From: Candidatus Oleihabitans oleiphilus
GTDB taxonomy: Bacteria > Atribacterota > Phoenicimicrobiia > Phoenicimicrobiales > Stramentimicrobiaceae
Length of the DNA stretch: 47,190 nt
Assembly: GCA_018054125.1 (NCBI GenBank)
Contig: JAGPKD010000002.1
Span: 14,186 to 61,375, forward strand
Direction of reading: 5' to 3'
Shown piece after piece: positions 1 through 9,809 of this stretch (position 1 is the stretch's first letter; each line of letters begins with the position of its first letter). Under the pieces are notes generated by a model. The model saw only the letters and a program-made list of their open reading frames with translations. It made no database searches and was not told where the DNA came from. Both the position numbers and the translations under genes were made by a program.

Positions 1-926
1 GTGATTTCAGTAATTTTTTTCTCCTGCACCAAGTTAGCTATATCTTCAACCAGACTTGCTTTATTGACCTGATAAGGTAGTTCTTTTACCACCAACACTG
101 AGGCATTTTTACTTTTCTTCTCAAAATTTTCAGACACTACTTTGGCCTGTAAGGTAATGATTCCCTTCCCCGTTTGGTAAGCCTCTTTAATTCCAGATAC
201 CCCATATATGGTAGCACCGGTAGGAAAGTCTGGCCCAGGTAATACGGTCATAATTTCTTCTAATGTTGCCTCTGGATTTTCAATGAGCAACACACAGGCA
301 TCAATAACTTCCCCCAGATTGTGAGGAGGAATATTAGTAGCCATACCCACTGCTATACCGGAAGAGCCATTAATCAATAATTGAGGAATGGGGGCGGGCA
401 ATACCGATGGTTCCTCCAGAGAATTGTCAAAATTGGGAATAAAATCAACAGTATCCTTTTTAATATCAGCAAGCATTTCCTGAGCAAGGGGAGACATCCT
501 GATTTCGGTATAACGCATGGCTGCAGCTGCATCACCATCAACCGAACCAAAATTCCCTTGACCATCCACCAGGGGATAACGGTAGGAAAAATCCTGAGCC
601 ATTCTCACAATAGTATCATAGACCGCCATATCACCATGAGGATGGTACTTTCCTAAAGTATCTCCTACAATCCTGGCTGATTTTTTATAGGGCTTATCGG
701 GAGTATTTCCCAGCTTATACATAGAATAGAGAACACGCCGGTGTACTGGCTTTAAACCATCCCGCACATCAGGAATAGCCCTGCCCACGATTACACTCAT
801 AGCATAATTCAGGTAGGAGGTCTTAATCTCATCAGTAATATCAGTAGGCAATTCCTGAGGTCCTGTTACCTTTATTATTTCTCTTTCTTCCTGATTTTCT
901 TTATTTTTATCAAAATCATTACTCAC
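1..926 (-). CDS. gyrA: DNA gyrase subunit A, N-terminal part (runs off left edge)
   Basis: Reading leftward from a GTG at 926, the frame is open for 308 codons to the window edge. It encodes the breakage-reunion (winged-helix/tower) part of the type II topoisomerase A subunit. The catalytic tyrosine sits in [10 protein letters not shown] (about residue 139), and the quinolone-pocket segment [11 protein letters not shown] is at about residues 94-104. Met occupies the position usually held by Ser or Thr (E. coli Ser83). Together with GyrB, just upstream on the same strand, it forms the A2B2 enzyme that introduces negative supercoils. Adjacency to gyrB and dnaA argues for GyrA rather than ParC. 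The GTG start fits the charged, non-conserved N-terminus; the C-terminal pinwheel domain is outside the window. Confidence 0.95.
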   Translation of the reverse strand, partial: MSNDFDKNKENQEEREIIKVTGPQELPTDITDEIKTSYLNYAMSVIVGRAIPDVRDGLKPVHRRVLYSMYKLGNTPDKPYKKSARIVGDTLGKYHPHGDMAVYDTIVRMAQDFSYRYPLVDGQGNFGSVDGDAAAAMRYTEIRMSPLAQEMLADIKKDTVDFIPNFDNSLEEPSVLPAPIPQLLINGSSGIAVGMATNIPPHNLGEVIDACVLLIENPEATLEEIMTVLPGPDFPTGATIYGVSGIKEAYQTGKGIITLQAKVVSENFEKKSKNASVLVVKELPYQVNKASLVEDIANLVQEKKITEI

Positions 927-976
927 TTTTTATTAACCTGACTTTTAATTTTACTTTTTACTATTTCCTAAAATTA

Positions 977-3046
<2,070 letters not shown>

Positions 3047-3147
3047 TTATGATCTTAAAGGAAAATATCGTTTTATAATTTTAGTAATTTTATTATTATT
3101 TATATAAATATAACTTTATATATAATATCATTAATATTTTTATTGTA

Positions 3148-3468
3148 TTATTTATTATTCATGAATTGTTTTAAATTTATTCTAGTAATAACATTAGTGA
3201 TCACAATCTTACCTATTTTTTTATTTATAATATTTATGATTTCGCCCTTTCTTAGATTAATTTCCTGAGCCCAAATATGATTCTTTACCACTAAAAAAAG
3301 AGTATCGTTTTGTATTTTAACAGGCTTAGTGTTTAAGGCAATTTTAGGGGGGAGAATATCATCCCAGTAATCAAAAAGATTATACCCATCAATTCTCTGC
3401 TCCCAATTACGTTCTTTAAAAAACTGTTGCATAATTTCTTCAATATGTTTTGGTTGATTATTGTTCAT
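3148..3468 (-). CDS. DUF721 / DciA-like protein (putative replicative helicase operator)
   Basis: A 106-residue protein with the DUF721 pattern: an N-terminal helical part (EIMQQFFKERNWEQRI), a W-x-x-I region (FDYWDDILPPKIA), then a KH-like beta-alpha core with LFLVVKNHIWAQEINLRK. Family members called DciA help recruit or load the DnaB helicase in bacteria that lack DnaC or DnaI. Its start overlaps the end of recF by 11 bp, so the two are translationally coupled. The position between recF and gyrB matches the classic DUF721 neighbourhood in several phyla. The loader role is inferred from the family; no experimental residue is visible. Confidence 0.82.
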   Translation of the reverse strand: MNNNQPKHIEEIMQQFFKERNWEQRIDGYNLFDYWDDILPPKIALNTKPVKIQNDTLFLVVKNHIWAQEINLRKGEIINIINKKIGKIVITNVITRINLKQFMNNK

Positions 3469-4618
3469 TTCCTTCTACTGTTCCATTTCTTACCCGGAAT
3501 ACTTTCCTATTTTTAATATTAATATTCTTCACTTGTGTTAAATCATCGAGATTAATACTGGTAATAAAAGTTTGCAGCGGCTTTTCAGTAATCAATTGCA
3601 TTAAAAATCTTCTTCTTTCTAAATCAAGTTCTGAGGTGACATCATCTAATAATAAGGGAGGATATTCATTCTCTTTTTCTTTTAAAATTTCTAATTCCGC
3701 CATTTTCAGAGCTAATACCGCAGTACGTTGTTGTCCTTGAGAACCGTAAATCCCTAAATCGATCTTATTGTTGATAATAAGATAATCATCTCTATGCGGT
3801 CCAATAGTGGTTACTTTAAGCCTAAAATCTCTTTCTTGGGCACTATTAATTTTTTGTGCTAAAATTTTCCTGATTTCTTCCTTATCTTCCGTAAAAGAAG
3901 TTAATACATTACTATTATATTTCAGTTTTAGATTTTCTTTATTTTCGGTCATCATTTGGTGTATATCTTTTACTTTTTGGTTTAATAGTTGTAGGGTTTT
4001 AATTCTATATAAAATAATTAAGGTTCCTAATTCTATTATTTTCTCATTCCAAATACTCAGTTGCCTAATTAAATTATTACTATTCTTTTCATTTTTTAAC
4101 AATATATTTCTCTGAAATAAAATTCGATTATAATCTTTTAAATATTGGTCATAAATTGGGTTAAGGTTAATAATTACCTCGTCTAAAAATTTTCTTCTCA
4201 CAGTAGGTGAACTTTTAACTATTTGCAGGTCTTCTGGGGTAAAAACAACTGGTTTAAATCTCTGTAAAAGCCAGGATTTTTTCTGATATTTTTTATTTAC
4301 TTTAATAATTTTTTTAGTTTTGGGGAATAGATGGTCTTGTGGATTAATATTTTGTAACAAAATATTAATCTGGAAACATTCCTTGTTATCTTTTTGCACT
4401 TCTCCTAAAAGATAACTTTTCTTTTCCTGCCAGCTAATTAAGTTATCATCGTCTTTAGTACGATATGAAGAACCTCTTAGTAAGGTATAAACGGATTCTA
4501 TAATATTTGTTTTGCCCTGAGCATTATTACCGATAAAAACATTAAGGGAAGAATGAAAACCAAGAGAGACATCCCCAAAATTTCTAAAATGAATCAACCT
4601 AATTTTGTTAACATTCAA
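3458..4618 (-). CDS. recF: RecF, DNA replication and repair ATPase
   Basis: A 386-residue SMC-like ATPase that helps load RecA at gaps together with RecO and RecR. Its N-terminus (MNVNKIRLIHFRNF) is typical. Walker A is GNNAQGKTN (about residues 31-39). The ABC signature is YGSQGQQRTAVLALKMAE, and Walker B is LLLDDVTSELD near the C-terminus. Length is normal for the family. It sits 22 bp downstream of dnaN and overlaps the DUF721 gene, giving an operon dnaN-recF-DUF721-gyrB-gyrA, probably also with dnaA upstream. Confidence 0.96.
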   Translation of the reverse strand: MNVNKIRLIHFRNFGDVSLGFHSSLNVFIGNNAQGKTNIIESVYTLLRGSSYRTKDDDNLISWQEKKSYLLGEVQKDNKECFQINILLQNINPQDHLFPKTKKIIKVNKKYQKKSWLLQRFKPVVFTPEDLQIVKSSPTVRRKFLDEVIINLNPIYDQYLKDYNRILFQRNILLKNEKNSNNLIRQLSIWNEKIIELGTLIILYRIKTLQLLNQKVKDIHQMMTENKENLKLKYNSNVLTSFTEDKEEIRKILAQKINSAQERDFRLKVTTIGPHRDDYLIINNKIDLGIYGSQGQQRTAVLALKMAELEILKEKENEYPPLLLDDVTSELDLERRRFLMQLITEKPLQTFITSINLDDLTQVKNINIKNRKVFRVRNGTVEGNEQ

Positions 4619-4640
4619 GTGATTTTTCCTTCCTAGAACT

Positions 4641-5813
4641 TCAATCCATTCTTATCGGCATTAAGACATAAATATACTGTGCTTCTTTTTCCACTGGCTT
4701 AATTAAGGCTGGACTTAAATTTTCGTTTAAACCTATTTCGGTATGGTCGGTTTTAATAATTCTTAAAACATCTATAATATAGCGAGAGTTAAAGGTAATC
4801 TCCACATATTCACCTTCCACCAGGCAGGGAATCTGTTCATAAGCCTCACCAATATCTGGAGTATTTACCTTAAGGATCAATTCTCCCCTATTCTCTCCTT
4901 CCTGTTGGTTATAAAGATGAACTTCCATTTTGATGGTATTTAAATCTTCTTTGACAAATAAGGTAATTCTTTCCATTTTCTGTCTAAATTCTGCAGTATC
5001 AATTTTTATTCTGGTTTGGAATTGAGTAGGTATAATTTGATAATAATCAGGAAATTGACCTTCAATGATCCGAGAAAATAATCTAATCTTGTTTTTCTCC
5101 CCTTCTGGATTTAAAATAAAGACCACCTGTTTTTCACCTATACCTATTTCTACTATACTATCATCTTCAAAAGTAAGTAATTTAAATAATTCAGATAATG
5201 TTCTTTGAGGAATAATAACCTCAAACTGAGTATCATTTTCTATTTTATTCTTGCCGACTAATTTAATCTTCTTTAAGGCTAATCGATGACTGTCAGTGGC
5301 AGCAACTTCCAATCCTTTTTCTACTTTTTTCCATAATACCCCATTTAAAAAAGAACGGCTTTCATCTTTGGAAGAAGCAAAAATAACCTCCTGAACAGTA
5401 TCCTTTACAATCATGTGTGTTAATTTTACTTTTACTTTACTTTGAATTTCAGGAAAAGGAGAAAATTCTTCCGCAGAAAAACCAAGAATCTTATAACTTG
5501 ATAAATCTTCTTCCTTAATATGAATAATATTATCTTTATCTACTTCCAGCTCTATATTTCCTTCTGGAAATTTTCTAATCAAATCAATAAAAATTTTACT
5601 GGGTATAACTACTGAACCGTGTTCTATAATTTGAGCCGGGATATAATAATCAATACCAATTTCTAAATCAGTAGCAAAGAGATGAATTCTATCATCATTG
5701 GTTGTCTCAAAAAGAATTCCACTATATATTGGTAGACCAAGTTTAGTAGATATCGCTTTTTGTACTATTTGCGTACCATTTTCTAAACTTTTCTGAGAGC
5801 AGATAACTTTCAT
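4641..5813 (-). CDS. dnaN: DNA polymerase III beta subunit (sliding clamp)
   Basis: A 390-residue clamp that encircles DNA and tethers polymerase III. The three-fold repeated clamp architecture is recognisable from MKVICSQKSLENGTQIVQKA at the start, the ATDSHRLALKK segment in the second domain, and the C-terminal YIYVLMPIRMD that ends the peptide-binding pocket (usually MPMRL or MPIRL). The ATG at 5813 has GGAAAGGG just upstream. The length, about 20 residues above the usual 365-375, comes from small loop insertions. It lies directly downstream of the dnaA-dnaN intergenic spacer. Confidence 0.97.
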   Translation of the reverse strand: MKVICSQKSLENGTQIVQKAISTKLGLPIYSGILFETTNDDRIHLFATDLEIGIDYYIPAQIIEHGSVVIPSKIFIDLIRKFPEGNIELEVDKDNIIHIKEEDLSSYKILGFSAEEFSPFPEIQSKVKVKLTHMIVKDTVQEVIFASSKDESRSFLNGVLWKKVEKGLEVAATDSHRLALKKIKLVGKNKIENDTQFEVIIPQRTLSELFKLLTFEDDSIVEIGIGEKQVVFILNPEGEKNKIRLFSRIIEGQFPDYYQIIPTQFQTRIKIDTAEFRQKMERITLFVKEDLNTIKMEVHLYNQQEGENRGELILKVNTPDIGEAYEQIPCLVEGEYVEITFNSRYIIDVLRIIKTDHTEIGLNENLSPALIKPVEKEAQYIYVLMPIRMD

Positions 5814-6050
5814 TATTTTTTTCCCTTTCCAAAATTTTAATTTTTTGACTTATTAAAAATAAATTTTCTTTTTCCTAAGAACCTAAGAGGTAAATCTTGT
5901 TAGAGTTATGCAATCTTAAAATCTAACTTAGTATACTTAGCATATATTGTTTTTTATTTAAGAAAAATATTTAATAGTATCGGTATTTTTTGTAATTATA
6001 ATACTATTAAATAAATATATTAGTAATAATAGTATTAATAATGTTAATTA

Positions 6051-6059
6051 TGTGGATAA
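6051..6059 (-). promoter_or_regulatory. DnaA box (TTATCCACA on the minus strand)
   Basis: TGTGGATAA on the plus strand is the exact reverse complement of the strongest DnaA box, TTATCCACA. It lies between dnaA and dnaN and is the only perfect TTATCCACA I found in the scanned intergenic regions. Confidence 0.75.
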
Positions 6060-6133
6060 CAATTAGACCTTCTTATTATACAATAACGAATCATGTGCAA
6101 ATATGTCTTAATAACTATTATTTTTTCTTAACA

Positions 6134-6142
6134 TTATTCACA
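6134..6142 (+). promoter_or_regulatory. DnaA box (TTATTCACA)
   Basis: TTATTCACA matches TTATNCACA exactly, 17 bases beyond the dnaA stop codon and in opposite orientation to the box at 6051. Confidence 0.6.
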
Positions 6143-6159
6143 TTCTCATTATTTCTTAA

Positions 6160-7524
6160 TCAAGGACTATTTTGAATTTTATTAATCAAGCGGTCAAGGT
6201 GATATTTTAGTTTTTTATCTGTTTTTAATTGTTCTTTAATTTTATTACAGGAATGAATAACTGTAGTATGATCTTTTCCTCCAAAAAAATCACCGATCAT
6301 GGGAAGGGAATAGTCTGTTAATTCCCTGGAAAGAAACATAGCAATATGACGAGCTGTTACTATATTTTTAGTCCTTTTTTTAGATAATAGGATACCCGGC
6401 TTTAAATTAAAGTATTCCGCTGTGTGTTTTTGAATTAATTGAATGGATATTTCTTTTTCTTCAATAGGAATAAAATCTTTTAAGATTTGTTTAGCTAAAG
6501 TAATATCCACTTCTCTTTGGTTCGTTAAAGTGATATAAGCGTTTAACTTATTTAAGGCCCCTTCTAATTGGCGAATATTAGAAGGTATTTTATTGGCAAT
6601 GTAGTGAATAATTTCATCTGATAATTCTAATTGATAATTTTCTGCTTTTTTTTGTAAGATGGCAATTCTAGTCTCTAAATCAGGCGGTTGAATATCAGTA
6701 ATAAGTCCCCATTCAAATCTGGAAATTAAACGGTTTTCTAAATTAGTAATTTCCTTAGGGGGACGATCAGAAGTAATAACAATCTGTTTACTGGCATTAT
6801 AGAGAGAGTTGAATGTATGAAAAAATTCTTCCTGTGTTCTTTCTTTGCCAGCCAAAAACTGGATATCATCTATCAATAAGATATCAAAATTACGATATTT
6901 TTCCCGAAAAATTTCAGTTGTATCATCCTTGATGGCATTAATTAATTCATTGGTGAATTTTTCAGAAGAAATATAGGCAATATTAGTAGAGTGAGTAGAA
7001 TTTTTATTAATAATATAATTTCCAATACCGTGCATCAAGTGTGTTTTCCCCAGGCCAACTCCTCCATAAACAAAGAGAGGGTTGTAAGATTTTGCTGGAG
7101 ATTGAGCTACAGCAAGGCAGGCTGCATGAGCAAAACGATTACTATCTCCTACCACAAAATTAGAAAAAGTATATTTGGAATTTAAAAAAGTCTTATCGTA
7201 TCTTTTTTGAAAAATATCTTGATTTACTCTTTCTTTTTTTTCTTTAGAGGGATTTTGATTTTGAGTTGCATTAATCTCAAATTTAATTAAAATATTATCA
7301 TCAAAGCCAAACTGTTCCATAATAATCTTCTTAAGAAACTGATAGTGGTTTTTTTCCAGCCAATTTTTACAAAAGATATTGGGTACTGCCAAAATTAATT
7401 CATTGTTTTTGAAATCAATATATTGAATTTGAGAAAACCAGGTATTATAAATCTGGGGACTTAGTTTCTCTTGAATAATTTTAAGAACATTTTCCCATTC
7501 TTGGTTAAGTTGATAATAGCTCAT
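6160..7524 (-). CDS. dnaA: Chromosomal replication initiator DnaA
   Basis: A 454-residue initiator. Domain I (residues 1-90, MSYYQLNQEWENVLKIIQEK start) is followed by a short linker. The AAA+ domain III has KYTFSNFVVGDSNRFAHAA, Walker A GGVGLGKTHL, Walker B ILLIDDIQFL, and the sensor region ENRLISRFEWGL. The C-terminal domain IV carries the DnaA-box-recognition signature GGKDHTTVIHSCNKI. Length and order are normal. It is the first gene of the leftward replication operon. The minus-strand sequence before the ATG (AAGGAAAATT) is only a weak ribosome binding site. It is transcribed away from rpmH, so the origin probably lies between them. Confidence 0.98.
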   Translation of the reverse strand: MSYYQLNQEWENVLKIIQEKLSPQIYNTWFSQIQYIDFKNNELILAVPNIFCKNWLEKNHYQFLKKIIMEQFGFDDNILIKFEINATQNQNPSKEKKERVNQDIFQKRYDKTFLNSKYTFSNFVVGDSNRFAHAACLAVAQSPAKSYNPLFVYGGVGLGKTHLMHGIGNYIINKNSTHSTNIAYISSEKFTNELINAIKDDTTEIFREKYRNFDILLIDDIQFLAGKERTQEEFFHTFNSLYNASKQIVITSDRPPKEITNLENRLISRFEWGLITDIQPPDLETRIAILQKKAENYQLELSDEIIHYIANKIPSNIRQLEGALNKLNAYITLTNQREVDITLAKQILKDFIPIEEKEISIQLIQKHTAEYFNLKPGILLSKKRTKNIVTARHIAMFLSRELTDYSLPMIGDFFGGKDHTTVIHSCNKIKEQLKTDKKLKYHLDRLINKIQNSP

Positions 7525-7574
7525 AATTTTCCTTATAAAATAGTTTTCAGTTAACAGTTCTTAGTTTTTAGACC

Positions 7575-7775
7575 AAAGATACAGGTATAATAGTATGAGA
7601 TTGCCACGCCTGCCCCTAAACTAATGTTTAGAGGCAGGCTCGCAATGACATTTTGCTTTGGTAGTTTATCTTATAGTATCAAAATTGCTTGGCAATTACG
7701 ATATTTAAGGGGGAGAATTCCCCTCTTGAGAGAGGTGTCCCGAAGGGACGGGGTGTTCCCCTTGAGAATCCCTTT
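7575..7775. repeat. about 200-bp intergenic repeat, copy 1 (partner at 21755-21957)
   Basis: This stretch runs from AAAGATACAGGTATAATAG through GAGATTGCCACGCCTGCC, a hairpin with CTAAAC/GTTTAG arms, CTCGCAATGACATTTT, GGTAGTTTAT, and ends with CGAAGGGACGGGGTGTT. The same order recurs at 21755-21957 with scattered changes. Both copies keep the central palindrome although its arms differ. The outer TTGC/GCAATGACA parts are shared with the repeats at 11059, 15126, 21590 and 31016. Confidence 0.8.
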
Positions 7776-7874
7776 ATTTTCATCTCAATCTTATCATTCT
7801 TACTAAGCAAAGAAAATATATTTCTTTTAACATCTATCTTGTCTTTCTAAATTTTTTATAACAAAACAATTCCT

Positions 7875-7919
7875 TATCTTGAGGTATCAGAATTATTGAA
7901 ATTCCTATACCTCAAGATA
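7875..7919. repeat. hairpin A, extended form 1
   Basis: TATCTTGAGGTAT pairs with ATACCTCAAGATA around an AT-rich centre. Two related copies at 8001-8046 and 21507-21552 have changed the AGG segment to TAG and CAG, with matching changes in the opposite arm. Confidence 0.85.
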
Positions 7920-8056
7920 TTCAAGGGGAATCCTTCCCCTTGAGATCCCCTGGATTAAAAGCAAAATATATTGTTAATTATTTAGTAATAATATTTATAT
8001 TATCTTGTAGTATCGAAATTTTTTGAAATTCCGATACTACAAGATAATCAGGGGAC
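7914..8056. repeat. about 140-bp repeat block, copy 1 (partner near 21418-21562)
   Basis: Begins with AAGATATTCAAGGGGAATCC, holds hairpin B at 7922-7942 and GGATTAAAAGCAAAATATAT, and ends with hairpin A at 8001-8046 followed by AATCA. The block is nearly identical to one near 21418-21562. Between the two loci this block and the 200-bp element occur in swapped order. Confidence 0.85.
8001..8046. repeat. hairpin A, extended form 2
   Basis: A 46-base palindrome: TATCTTGTAGTATCG pairs with CGATACTACAAGATA, with inner AAATT/AATT(C) pairs and a short T loop. It lacks a clear T tail, so it may be structural rather than a terminator. Confidence 0.85.
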
Positions 8057-8141
8057 TTCGCTCCCTGAAACTCCCTTAAATTAACACTTAGGCAATAAAG
8101 GTAATATTTTATAATTGATTAAAATAAAAAAGATATTAACA

Positions 8142-8165
8142 TTATTAACAATTAATTGTGGAAAA
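8142..8165. promoter_or_regulatory. DnaA-box-like pair 1 (TTATTAACA ... TGTGGAAAA)
   Basis: A near-consensus forward box (8142-8150) and a reverse TTTTCCACA-type box (8157-8165) face each other. The same arrangement recurs at 8285-8304 with a shorter spacer. Confidence 0.45.
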
Positions 8166-8284
8166 CAGTCTATATGCTATTTTGTCAATATTGAATATGC
8201 TTTTGAAACAATATTTATCTAATTTAAAAAATATTAAATTTAAAGTATTGAATTATAATAAAGGGTTTTCATTTAATTCACAGC

Positions 8285-8304
8285 TTATTAACAATTGTGG
8301 AAAA
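8285..8304. promoter_or_regulatory. DnaA-box-like pair 2 (TTATTAACA ... TGTGGAAAA)
   Basis: Second copy of the facing pair, 143 bases after the first, preceded by the near-consensus TAATTCACA at 8274-8282. Confidence 0.45.
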
Positions 8305-8533
8305 AAGAAATTAAAGAGAAATTGGGACCCATTAGTATATAGCATAATTATATAAACCATTCCAAGGAAGTTTTTTAGTATGGATATAGACCTTTTGTCC
8401 AAATAATAAGCTAATGCACCTAATTTTTCAAGAGGCTTAAACCAATATTTTTTCGTAGCCAATTTATAGATTCACTAAAACTAAAAAAGGTTACTTGCCA
8501 TAGCAGTAAAAATAGGTTAGACTATTACATTAT

Positions 8534-8563
8534 TTGACATATTAATAATATAATAGTTATAAT
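8534..8563 (+). promoter_or_regulatory. sigma-70-type promoter for rpmH
   Basis: TTGACA (8534-8539) and TATAAT (8558-8563), both perfect, are separated by 18 bases. Transcription would start near 8570 and give a leader of about 70 bases before rpmH. Confidence 0.75.
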
Positions 8564-8640
8564 TTAAAATCGTAATTATTTTTTAGTATCTTAATTTTCA
8601 TAAAATTTCGATATAATTGGGCAAAGGAGAATAAGCATAC

Positions 8641-8781
8641 ATGAAGCGTACTTATCAGCCAAATAATCGTAAAAAATTAAAAGTGCATGGGTTTCGCAGT
8701 CGTATGAGTACTAAAAGTGGAAGATTAATTTTGAAAAGGAGAAGGCAGAAAGGAAGGAAGAGATTAACCGTTTCCGGTTAG
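8641..8781 (+). CDS. rpmH: 50S ribosomal protein L34
   Basis: A 46-residue very basic protein, too short for many gene callers. It begins [18 protein letters not shown] and ends [14 protein letters not shown], the L34 signature; 44-47 residues is normal. AAAGGAG lies about 13 bases before the ATG. It is the first gene of the conserved rpmH-rnpA-yidD-yidC-jag-mnmE block and is read divergently from dnaA. Confidence 0.97.
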   Translation: MKRTYQPNNRKKLKVHGFRSRMSTKSGRLILKRRRQKGRKRLTVSG

Positions 8782-8790
8782 AAAAACAGC

Positions 8791-9132
8791 TTGACTAATC
8801 AGACGTTAAAAAAAAATAATGAATTTAAACAAGTCTTTAGCAAGGGAATTAGAAAATCAGGGAAATATGCAATAGTATTTATATTATCTGGCAAAAGACA
8901 AAATAATAGAGTTGGTATTATTGTTAAAAAGAGTATTGGTAATGCAGTCAAGCGGAATAAAATTAAACGAAGATTGAGAGAAATTTGGCGAAAACAAGTT
9001 AGCCAGTTACTTCAAGGGTCTGATGTTGTTATTATAGCCAGAAAAGAAATAGGAGAAGCTTCTTTTAAAGAAATCGAAAATGACTTGCTCGAATTATTAC
9101 TAACAGGAAAAAGTTCAGAAGAGTTCTCATAA
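8791..9132 (+). CDS. rnpA: Ribonuclease P protein component
   Basis: A 113-residue basic protein that assists the RNase P RNA in tRNA 5'-end maturation. The conserved N-terminus LKKNNEFKQVFSKG and the RNP helix signature AVKRNKIKRRLREIWR (about residues 52-67) identify it. The start is a TTG only 9 bp after the rpmH stop, with no strong ribosome binding site, consistent with coupling to rpmH. Length is typical. Confidence 0.95.
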   Translation: MTNQTLKKNNEFKQVFSKGIRKSGKYAIVFILSGKRQNNRVGIIVKKSIGNAVKRNKIKRRLREIWRKQVSQLLQGSDVVIIARKEIGEASFKEIENDLLELLLTGKSSEEFS

Positions 9133-9153
9133 TTTCTATATCCTAGGCAGATA

Positions 9154-9396
9154 ATGAAAAAAATTTTAATTATAATCATAATTTTTTATCAAAAATATAT
9201 TTCCCCCTTAAAACCTGCAACTTGTAGGTTTTATCCTACTTGTTCAGATTATACTATTCAAGCCATTCAAAAATTTGGCTGTTGGAAGGGAAGTTTTCTC
9301 GCTCTTAAGAGAATATTGCGATGCCATCCCTATAATATCGGTGGTTATGATCCTGTACCAAAAGATGAAAAACCATCTAAATTAAGTATCATTTGA
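9154..9396 (+). CDS. yidD: YidD, membrane protein insertion efficiency factor
   Basis: An 80-residue protein with the YidD (UPF0161) pattern: hydrophobic N-terminus, [33 protein letters not shown], then [17 protein letters not shown]. It assists YidC-dependent insertion and has three conserved cysteines, all present. It lies 21 bp after rnpA and upstream of yidC, with a 413-bp repeat-filled gap between it and yidC. Confidence 0.95.
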   Translation: MKKILIIIIIFYQKYISPLKPATCRFYPTCSDYTIQAIQKFGCWKGSFLALKRILRCHPYNIGGYDPVPKDEKPSKLSII

Positions 9397-9404
9397 TAAA
9401 TTCA

Positions 9405-9610
9405 TAGTATCGGAATTTCAATAATTCCGATACCTAAATATAAAGGATTGATTTGTTATAAAAAATTTAGCAAAACAAGATATGCATTTCTTGAAAAGGA
9501 ATTTTTCTTTATTTTTTAACTGAAATTTACACTATATACTAAATTACTAGATACTCAATACTAATAATTCAGAGGTTCTCAAGGGGAAGGATTCCCCTTG
9601 AATATCTTGT
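9405..9610 (+). repeat. about 200-bp repeat, plus-orientation copy (hairpin A to hairpin B)
   Basis: Begins with hairpin A (GTATCGGAATT/AATTCCGATAC, 9407-9433), continues through AAAGGATTGATTTGTTATAA, ACAAGATATGCATTTC, TTTTTCTTTATTTTTTAACT and ATACTAGATACTCAATACT-like blocks, and ends in hairpin B plus ATCTTGTT. The same order is at 10861-11058 and, inverted, at 31225-31413; shorter parts recur at 11330-11425 and 27350-27505. Confidence 0.85.
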
Positions 9611-9775
9611 TGGTAAAACAAGATAGATTTTCTTGGAATTGTATTTTCTTTCAGGGGATCTCAAGGGGAAGGATTCCCCTTGAATATCTTGTTGGTAAAA
9701 CAAGATAGATTTTCTTGGAATTGTATTTTCTTTCAGGGGATCTCAAGGGGAAGGATTCCCCTTGAATATCTCTGT
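9577..9775 (+). repeat. 82-bp tandem repeat, about 2.4 copies
   Basis: Hairpin B (CAAGGGGAAG centred on GGA) starts at 9580, 9662 and 9744, exactly 82 bases apart. Each unit continues GAATATCTTGTTGGTAAAAC, AAGATAGATTTTCTTGG, AATTGTATTTTCTTTCAGGG. The first two units are essentially identical, indicating recent duplication. The third is truncated just before yidC. Confidence 0.92.
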
Positions 9776-9809
9776 TTTGTAACGTTTTATAAAAAAGGAG
9801 AGTAATGTT

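Larger units (their letters stand above)
5814..6159. other. dnaA-dnaN intergenic spacer, possible secondary origin segment
   Basis: A 346-bp very AT-rich gap without a credible gene. It contains two exact matches to the DnaA-box consensus TTATNCACA in opposite orientations (6051-6059 and 6134-6142) and a run of TAG/TAA triplets at 6021-6041 ending 9 bases before the first box. The position matches the downstream half of bipartite origins such as that of Bacillus subtilis. A segment at about 5917-5950 (CTTAAAATCTAACTTAG) recurs near 22,110-22,128. Confidence 0.5.
8060..8533. other. oriC candidate: gene-free divergent spacer between dnaA and rpmH
   Basis: No credible gene lies in this very AT-rich stretch. 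It follows the repeats and precedes the rpmH promoter, exactly where transcription polarity switches from leftward to rightward. Two similar motif groups are present: TTATTAACA followed by TGTGGAAAA at 8142-8165, and again at 8285-8304. TGTGGAAAA is the reverse complement of TTTTCCACA, a DnaA-box variant used in several phyla; TTATTAACA and TAATTCACA (8274-8282) are one base off consensus. Origin function is inferred from polarity, position and these motifs. Confidence 0.55.

Noticed and set aside
7624-7806. 60-residue plus-strand ORF
   Set aside because: It lies entirely within the 200-bp repeat; the same region at 21755 does not keep the frame.
8158-8355. 65-residue ORF in the dnaA-rpmH spacer
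   Set aside because: Low-complexity AT-rich translation, no recognisable domain, GTG start inside a DnaA-box-like motif.
9577-9775. CRISPR array
   Set aside because: Units are identical throughout 80-82 bases with no variable spacers and only 2-3 copies; no cas genes.
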